64,000 bases of DNA from Haliclystus octoradiatus (taxonomy: Eukaryota > Cnidaria > Staurozoa > Stauromedusae > Haliclystidae). Positions 55,972 through 64,000 of the stretch are shown here, in pieces (the first letter of the stretch is position 1; every line of letters begins with the position of its first letter). A program made the position numbers and the translations under genes. Below the pieces are notes generated by a model. The model was not told where the DNA came from and made no database searches. It was given only the letters and a program-made list of their open reading frames with translations. The stretch is from assembly GCA_916610825.1 (NCBI GenBank), contig OU744449.1:12655520-12719519 (forward strand), read 5' to 3'.

Positions 55972-58915
55972 AATTCCAATAAAGTAAATAGTTCACAACA
56001 AAAAGTTGTAAAGTTTGTGTACAACGTCTGCCATTCGCAATCCACCAAATAAAGCGATGTTAAATTTTACTCTAATGCTCAAGTAGAGGCTCCATTTAAA
56101 CGCAACATCAATCACGACTTTGGAATAATAAAAATTAAATATTATTATACTCTGCAGTTGATATATTACTCAACTATATATAATATATCCAATGTTTTAA
56201 TCAACACTGTTTGACAAGACTGCGTAAGACCACGCATCCAGTTCTAAACGAGCCAATCTTTACAAATTTGATGTTATTATTTTGTCTAAAACAGGCCGTA
56301 CGCTCCTTTGCAAAACACACAAGAGATCGACAGCCAACAGGTGGCCCAAAAATAATGCCTCGCTATCAAACAACCAATCAATTGCACTTAATTTGAATTC
56401 TCGTTTTCATATCACATATAAGTCCAAAATTTAAACTAATTTTATTACAGCGAATGAGAGAGGTTTACTTCTTAAAAATACTTGCTATGTCGCATTTAGC
56501 ACAATAACGTTAATAAGGAAGTATCTGCCGAATACACTCTGTATTTTAGAACCAATATGCTTCTAATGCATTCCATATGAATAATTTATACGATAACATG
56601 GAAGTTGCAGTTGAAATATCAAAACAATTGCAATTTCACTATAACTAAATTTCATGCTGACAAAACATATGTAACAGCTTTCAAGGTGCGGTTTCTAAAC
56701 TATGAAATTACGAAATGCGGGAGTTTGGACAAATAATTTCTAACTCCAAGCTTACTATCGACATGCAGTGGTTATTATGCATATTCGGAGTCGCAGCATG
56801 GACTAAGTTGATTCTAGTAACATTTGTTACGATTTGTCATTGACAAATAAGTAGTAGTACGAAACAAACTGAAAGAGCACGTGGGCCCGCGTCGAGTTTC
56901 TATGACAACATAAAACCTTTGAGAAACATACGGGCTAGTACCAAAGCTAATTTGCCTGTTTTGTTAGGATATATCTAGAAATAATTACATCCACATAACT
57001 GTGTATGATAACGAGAAACCGCAATCTATTCCAAACAACACTTCATTCACAGTCCGTATAATAGAATGTTATGTATTCCTTAATTTGACATTCAGTATAC
57101 AGAGAGATTGTTTGGGGTTCAATTTTAAAATCCGTTTGTTAATTAGAAGAAGTTCCGAAGTGATAAACAAAATAGTTTTGAGTAATATATGATCCTATGG
57201 ATGTCAAATACATTCTAATTCTCTAATGAATGCTGAATAGAATGACACAGTTTGGTTCAAAATGAGTTATTACTTATACCCCGTTGCGAGCTATCTTGTA
57301 AAACACATATAAACAGACGTTCGAACTATCAAAAGAAGACACTGGACACAGCTGTAAACAGCCTAGGGGTTTAGCAAACTATAAGCTTAGGTGGGCATTT
57401 CCACTATCAATTCTAAAGCAACATTTTTACAAAAAAAATATTTGCAGATGATCGGATACCTTGAAATAATGATCCCTGGTGTTCCAAATATCATTTATAA
57501 TTTGATATAAATATCTAAATGAGAGTACTAAATGATATATGTCTTTCTGATAATATTTTCATATCGGTCAGTACGACCATGGTACGACAAAGGTCAATTT
57601 CAAATTTGTGCTTACAGACATTTAGAAGGAAAGTGCGATCCAATGTAAAGGAATTATGTAATTTCTTTTCACGATCACAAACCAAATAAGTAATCTCTTT
57701 TCTATAAGAATGCACTTTTTAAGAACAATACTATAAATTAGCTCAAATCCTGGAAAATTCAAGAACACATTAAGATCATTCTTATTTTTAAAGATATTCA
57801 TTCATAAGATAAGATATGCTGTAAATAATAATAGATATACATTTCAACAAAAGCTTATAGGAAATTTGAAAAAGATCTGACGGAAGATTTTTGTCATTTT
57901 AAACCATACACGAGGAGAAGAGGGAGTAGCTCCCTAAAACATGGCTGGGGGCCGGTATTACTTCCAGAAATAGGCGAAATACAACAGAAGTACAACTCTG
58001 AATTTTTTATCATAATACAACCTTGGGAGTTTGATATTCTTTGACTTCTATTTCATTACTTAAAATATTGACATCGAAATCTTTGTCACAACAATGATGG
58101 AACTTTTTCTAGATGTAAGTATGAAAATTCTCATGTCTGAATAGCATTTTGAGCACTCTCATTGATGTTTTGCCATCATTTGATATTATTTTATTGATCT
58201 TATCACCAGGAGTAGAAAATGTTGGGACCACTGGGACCGGCGGTCGCAGACACAATTATAGAACAATAGAATTCCTGCAGGCAAATTTTTCTAAAATCTA
58301 AAAGTCATCTGAAGCTCTGAATAGTTCACAAAGATTATTAATGAAATCAAATAAAAGATGCATAAGGATGGAACTAATTGCTCCATGTATAAATAAAGTA
58401 CTTTTAAATTGCTTGTCAAGGAAAATTTCCGGTAAAATATTTGCAAGGCACTTTCAGGGCAAATTTATATGGTCGCAGGCACTAAAAAATGTTTTTTTGA
58501 CCGCTGATTATCATGAACATGGTTATGCGGTATTCGCGAAGGCTACTATGAAGCTCTACCGCCATTCTGATAAAAAAAACTCAAACAAAATAAGCAAGAT
58601 GTAATAAATATACAAAAATTGCATTTGTTCACGTATACAAATATTACGCTTAATATAGATATATAGATGTTATATACAGAACACCTCATATAATATAGAC
58701 ATTTAGACAAAATTTACCATGTCATTTACATTTCACGAGTATATGTTATTTTTGTTGACATTCGATTTGAGTCAATCAGGATTAGAAATTAATCCAATTC
58801 GAATCAGATAATCAGATTTCCTTAATTGATGTGTTATAAACTTGAACGATGTATGGAAGAAAGACATTTATTTGCATTATTTTCTGCAGTGTGATATGCA
58901 TGCATATATGAAGTG
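55972..58915. other. Intergenic region between DGK and PSME3
   Basis: Contains the DGK promoter side (near 55972-56400) and the PSME3 3' end (right). No ORF with family resemblance, no RNA gene and no obvious repeat. The 87-aa ORF at 58341-58604 has no recognisable motif. Confidence -1.
58867..58872 (-). terminator. PSME3 poly(A) signal
   Basis: AATAAA on the minus strand, 44 bp past the PSME3 stop codon. A close, canonical position for a short 3' UTR. Confidence -1.
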
Positions 58916-61900
58916 TCAATACATTGAATCAGCGTTTGATGTTCTGGGTCGCTTGATTTTCTCATAATTTTTCACAATAATGTCAAGAAGAAGAAGCTGG
59001 AAAACAAAAAATGAAATAGAATAAAAATTATAAAAACATGTGTAGTTTTACAGGTTTTATAATATTCAATTAATGTATTCTGACGTAATATACGAGGAAG
59101 AAGAAATGTCGTAGCTACAGTCGGAATGCTTCTACACATACAATCTGTCAGCATGAATTCATACGATGAAAGCGAATTAGCCGTCATTGAGGTTGATTTG
59201 GAAATTCACTACCAAAGAAAAACTATTTGTTAATCTTTTCAAATGAAAAAGCAAAGGATTTGTGAAGACGTTTGTATATTATATGAAGCATGAAACAGTG
59301 CGTTAATAGAGAAAAGTCGAAATTATCAAGATCAATCGAGAAGGATTATGAATTGTCTAGCCGCTAAAGTAATTAGTCAAATGAGTACGACAGATGGTTA
59401 ATTTGACAGACGTGCCTTTATTTACAATCCAAAATGCTCAGATGTAAAAGTTGACGACCACCTGAAATACAGGTCAAAAATCTCTGAAAAAGTGAACTTT
59501 ACACTGCCTTGATTGTCAACGTTTCGACAACGAACATGTGTTCCTTGTGTCGACAAAAATCTATGATTAGGAAATTGCGTTGGCGAGTGCCTCTGCTAGT
59601 GCAAACTACGCTCAATTGCATGCCCTCGTTCTTATATAATACGAAAGATAAGCCCCGGTTGCATATGGACAAACAGTCCGGCCGGTATCACTCAATACGT
59701 TACTTTATCTATTTATGGCATTTATCTATTCACTACTTTAGCCCAGGCGTGGTGCAAGTTACGCAATATCCGCGTGAAGATAAAGTGGAGGGCAAGCGCA
59801 CAAGGGCGAATGCGCAATACGGGTAAATTTCCCAGAATTTAATCGTAAATGTGCTGAGTACATCAAAGTCTTTTATCCACCCGAGAAAACAAGGGATTGA
59901 TCGCAAAGAATATCGCAAGAGGTTTTCGCAAGATTATCCAAAGTGTAGAAAGAACGGATCGAATATATAATATCTAGACAGCATGTAGGTTAGTTAGGTC
60001 CTGGGAAGGGAGAGAGGAGAGGAACATCACTTCGGTCACCTGAGCTCTCTTATAATTTGGATGTGACTACGTGGGGTATGACAAGCAAACGAAGATTTAT
60101 TCTGCATCTGCAAGTGATGAAATAATTTAATGATAAAATTTAATGATTTTACTAGCACTAAACCATTTTACGGCTAACATCAAACAGGAGAATAGAGATT
60201 AAAGCTAGAGATAGATAACATCTAGGTTAGTTGGATTTGAGATAAATCATCTAATCCAAGTCTCAATTTTGAGTAGATAAAGACACTAGATTTATATCCT
60301 AAAACTATAAAGTTGACACTTTCTTAGATTTGATAGCTATTTAGTTCAAAGAAAACAGCTAGTTTATGTAAGACGGTTTTGTTAGCGATTAGAGCAGGCG
60401 ACACGGAAGGATTGAAAGGGGGTAATGCATCGTCATTTTTATGGCCATAACCCATATGGTCCGCCAGTGATATAACTAACTGAATTGTACAACAGCAAAA
60501 AATTGACAGTTTACATCAAACGGAGATGTGTGCAAAAGGATTTACAATTCTACAGCATTGTGAAACTAATTATCAAATCAAACAAAAAAGAACGTCCGCA
60601 GCCCAAAAAATCCCGGCTTTTGTTTGTTTTCTTTGATGGATCTCTAGTATGTTAGAAATTATACAGTCGAGATATGAAGTTCAGCCTGTATGTTAATCAT
60701 TTTCAATTTCGAAGCAGTACACGTCATTGCCATCAACATATAAGCTACAGGATTAATAGCGAGTGTTTCCTATTGAGAATCATGAGCGTCCGATCGGATA
60801 CAGTACAGAGTCTATCATCACACTTTCACTTAAAAAAAGACCTAACAGTCAGACCAAATATAGCTTATAACAATACTTATATGTGGTTAATTAAAGAAAT
60901 ACAGCGTTTCTTTATATAATATCACCTACGTCTATAAAGTGACATTGGACAAGCATGTGCTTGTAGAAACAGACAAACAAACAAACAAACATCGCCGGTA
61001 GCCTGGAAATCACAGAACCCAAAACAGAGCATAATGCCCGATCACATCATCACCAAGCAAGCACTTGTTGTAACATCAGAGTCGAAACGAGGATTGAGAT
61101 TCAAATTGAGATTGAAATTAAGATTAAGATTTAAATTTAAACTAAGAGCTACAGCAGACAGCAATTGATGACAGGTCCCACGAAGAGGTCCGTAGCAACT
61201 TCACGCTCGTCCTAACCGTTCTCAATCCGTGAAAATAATTGTGAAAACATTCTGGAAATGAGCCCTTTTTTGGGGGAGGTAAACGCAATCAGGAGAGGGC
61301 AAGGTAAAGTGACTTATATCAAAACTAAACAAGCTTTGATAATTTAAGCGTGAAAATTACGATTAAAGATTAGGTTTTCAAAAATCGGATGAATCGCGCA
61401 CTATAATACTTATCGATACGCGCCAATGTCAGGCATTCTCAGCCTCAAGTCTGAAATATGCATGAAATTGATCAAAGAATGCGTTGTCATATAAGTTCAT
61501 TATTACTCCATCTAAATATAATAATAGCGGCTTTGTATAGTAGTTAATGAATAATTAAGAAATGGGTGCGGTATAATCTTGCTTAGTAAATATCGTGATA
61601 TTATGATCAACAAACAACCACAGTTGATTAAACAGGATTATCTTAACAAGATTGAAGTGGAACCTCTCTGACCAACTTCACAAAATGTAATCAAAATGTA
61701 TGAAAACAATAGAACATAATCATAAACGAGTAATGCAATACATCCGTACATAAACTACAACGAATCCTGAACAGAAATGTTACTTCTATTTCAAGCCATT
61801 ATATGGAACGAACTAAAGCCGCAATATAAACAGACTTTCTAGAAGACGTTATACAAATGAATCACAGAAGAAGAATTTCCAGTATGAATAAAATAATTCA

Positions 61901-63817
61901 ATGATATTTGAGCTTAGTCACTGAGCTCCCATTCGTGATGTGATATTTTCTCCGCACGCACCATCCAATTTTTTCTTCTATAACGGTCGAGGTATCACAT
62001 CGGTCAATGCAAAGATACACAAATCGCACGGAAATTCTTGTTGATAACCCATGTCGTAGAATATTAGCCTTGGGTAGGATTCTGGACCTCAAGGCAATCA
62101 CCAAGCGACGTTTGTACCCCAATTATTTGCGTACCCCATGGAATTATCAATAGGGACTTTTAAATTTAGAGTGAGCGTTGCGATTCCAGTTAAAGATTTT
62201 GTTTTGGGTTCAACGTATATGCGTATAAGATGATACATGCACTTTAAGGATATTTTCAAATGTGGAAGGCACTTACGTAATTGTTTCGAATATCAGTACA
62301 GTTATTTCGTAAACTTAAATATTCTTTTTCATCGATTTCTTCAACGGATCGTCTATAGTCACCCTACAAGATAGAAATAAAAGTTTGGAGAGTGGAAATA
62401 TTGAAAGAAAACGAGATCCCTGCTGATGATATTGTATGCATACTAACCAGGGTCTGAGAAGAGGTTCAGCCTCCTTCTGGAATCCTAGATGCATTTAAAC
62501 AATTTCTTCTTTTTTTGTCGTTGATGTTTGACCAATAAATCATCAAAAATATCAATTTTCTTCTGAATTTGCCCTAACCTTCCAGAATCTAGGATTCCAG
62601 GATTCCTACTTTTGCCGAAGCCTGATACTAACTAATAAATCGGTGGCTCTGTAAAAAAACTAATTATTTATTTAATTCTTACCAGAAATGGATACTTTAC
62701 AACTTTTGATGCAAGTTTGGCACGAGTGATGTAATACCTACAGAAAATACAATATAGTAGATTGCTAACTCATGCATTGTAAATGATCCAGAGGACTTCG
62801 TACAGTACGCTGAGCAGGGTCCGAAAAAAGGTTCAGCCTTCTGGAATCCAAGAGGAATTTCAACATTTCCTTCTGAATTTTTGTCTTGATGTTTGCCCAA
62901 TAAATCATTAAAAAAATACCCATTTTCTTCTGGATTTTCTCTAACCTCCCGGCATCTAGGATCCCAGGATTCCTAGTTTTGCCAGACCCTGACGCTGGGA
63001 TTTGAATAGACCCCGGGACAGACAAATACTTTTGGATCGTGCATTTTAAGGCTACATTCGCTTCTGATTTGTTAGACATCAGATTAAGTGAAATCAGGAT
63101 AAATAGGCTTTGGAGTAATAGTTTCAAATTCAGTTAATATCCCCTTTTTGAAGTCCCAACTTGATTAATATCTCCACATAAAACTGAAACTGATTTCTAT
63201 TGTCCATTCTCCGTACAAACCTTCGTATTTCTACATCGCGTAATGTCCCACTTTTCATCAGCACCAGACGGGGGATATCAAGCAGGTCCGACTGTATCTC
63301 CTAACAATATTTTCCCACAAATACATGACATTATACTGTTCATTATTTACTGTATTAGTCAGGTCTGCTATTATTCAACTAGATCTTTCAATTTGCTGCC
63401 AACCTCCAGCCAACAAAGAACCTAGGCCAAATGATTGTGATGTTATGGATTTGAGATCAAGGGTTTCACAACATTTTTGAGTTGCTTATGCTTTCAGGTG
63501 ATTCACATTCGTGGGTAAATGTAAAAACAGTAACATATTGATGAAGATTTTCAATGATGTGTTAAGATTAATTTATCATCGTCCTTCGTTACAACATTTT
63601 TGCTGTATAGATTTTGGTATGGAAAATTATCCAGGTTATTAAATTTGAATTTTGATTTTCGTATTTTCTTTAATCCAATAACAGGTTGTCTCTTTTCATG
63701 ACTTTCCAATGTGTGTATGAGTAAGAAATAGAATAAAATAATTCTTCACCTTGATATTTGATCTAGATAATTAGCTGCCTCTGTTTGAATCCGGTTCACC
63801 TCACTAAGAATCTCTTC
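58916..63817 (-). CDS. PSME3: PSME3 (PA28-gamma/REG-gamma) proteasome activator, C-terminal exons
   Basis: Subunit of the heptameric 11S cap that docks on the 20S proteasome and opens its gate independently of ATP and ubiquitin. Minus-strand exons, all in phase: 63750-63817, 62683-62737, 62277-62363, 58916-58996 (TGA). They read EEILSEVNRIQTEA, YYITRAKLASKVVKYP, DYRRSVEEIDEKEYLSLR and finally VKNYEKIKRPR through DSMY. YYITRAK and DYRR-EIDEKEY correspond to helices and the activation loop of the family, and the C-terminal hydrophobic-Tyr is the part that inserts into 20S pockets. KIKRPR plus SNA favours PSME3 over PSME1/2. Upstream exons lie beyond the right edge. The last intron is 3.3 kb; intron 62364-62682 and intron 62738-63749 each contain a hAT-like MITE. 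Confidence -1.
60974..60992. repeat. (CAAA)n microsatellite
   Basis: About five CAAA units in the last PSME3 intron (58997-62276). I see no gene or larger repeat elsewhere in this intron. Confidence -1.
62448..62624. mobile_element. hAT-type MITE, CAGGGTCCG family, copy A
   Basis: 177 bp from CAGGGTCTGAGAAGAGG to TTTGCCGAAGCCTG, flanked by exact 8-bp repeats ATACTAAC (62440-62447 and 62625-62632), the hAT hallmark. Non-coding. In a PSME3 intron. Confidence -1.
62815..62991. mobile_element. hAT-type MITE, CAGGGTCCG family, copy B
   Basis: 177 bp from CAGGGTCCGAAAAAAGG to TTTTGCCAGACCCTG, flanked by ACGCTGAG (62807-62814) and ACGCTGGG (62992-62999), a 7-of-8 match. Same orientation as copy A, 190 bp away but across exon 62683-62737. 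Confidence -1.
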
Positions 63818-64000
63818 CTAGAATAATAAAACAAAAATTAGAAATTAATAACTTACTTACAGATTGTTTTGCTTTTAAATGGACCGCTATCATTGCCTCA
63901 GTGGAAAACCCATCTCTAATTACTATGTTACAGGGGTGAATGAATGCAATTATAAAACGCAGTCTGTGCACTTCAAAATGCAGCAAATGGCCCCTCTTTA

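Noticed and set aside
58341-58604. 87-aa plus-strand ORF in the DGK-PSME3 gap
   Set aside because: No motif, no splice or poly(A) context, low-complexity end; probably fortuitous.
62697-63127. 120-aa and 67-aa minus-strand ORFs
   Set aside because: They read through a hAT MITE and overlap the true PSME3 exon in another frame.

Overview
The window is eukaryotic nuclear DNA: genes are split by many GT-AG introns, the sequence is strongly AT-rich, and introns and intergenic DNA are full of small DNA-transposon relics, tRNA-derived SINEs and simple repeats. The gene set (DYNC2I1/WDR60, a MAP2/tau family protein, a type I diacylglycerol kinase, PSME3) is animal. Medium-length introns, AT-richness and splice acceptors lying directly upstream of two start codons suggest a marine invertebrate, perhaps a tunicate; that assignment is only an inference.

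Layout. 1-9904 (+): the 3' part (15 exons) of DYNC2I1, the dynein-2 intermediate chain of intraflagellar transport. Its introns hold a (TAA)115 array, a 33-bp minisatellite built on the palindrome GTTCATGAAC, and several MITEs. 11490-22483 (+): an eight-exon microtubule-associated protein with one clear tau-type repeat. Its first intron is split by a 5.5-kb two-gene DNA transposon (11591-17059) with both ORFs open: a THAP-DDE transposase on the minus strand and, on the plus strand, a protein combining SWIM, YqaJ nuclease, two PHD-like fingers and a Ulp1-like protease. 23924-30094 (-): a six-exon membrane protein I do not recognise. 32186-55971 (-): a complete 27-exon, 877-aa type I diacylglycerol kinase (DGK alpha/beta/gamma class) with one GC-AG intron. 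58916-63817 and beyond (-): the four 3' exons of the proteasome activator PSME3 (PA28-gamma).

The host genes are unrelated in function and do not form an operon. The first two run left to right, the last three right to left, so the tau-like and membrane-protein genes converge at about 22.5-23.9 kb. The most notable items are the intact transposon, the dispersed GTTCATGAAC family that also occurs inside that transposon, and a repeat-dense block (51.0-54.5 kb) with a long foldback in DGK intron 1. Exon models were built by hand from reading-frame continuity, splice consensus and remembered family sequences; no database search was possible.
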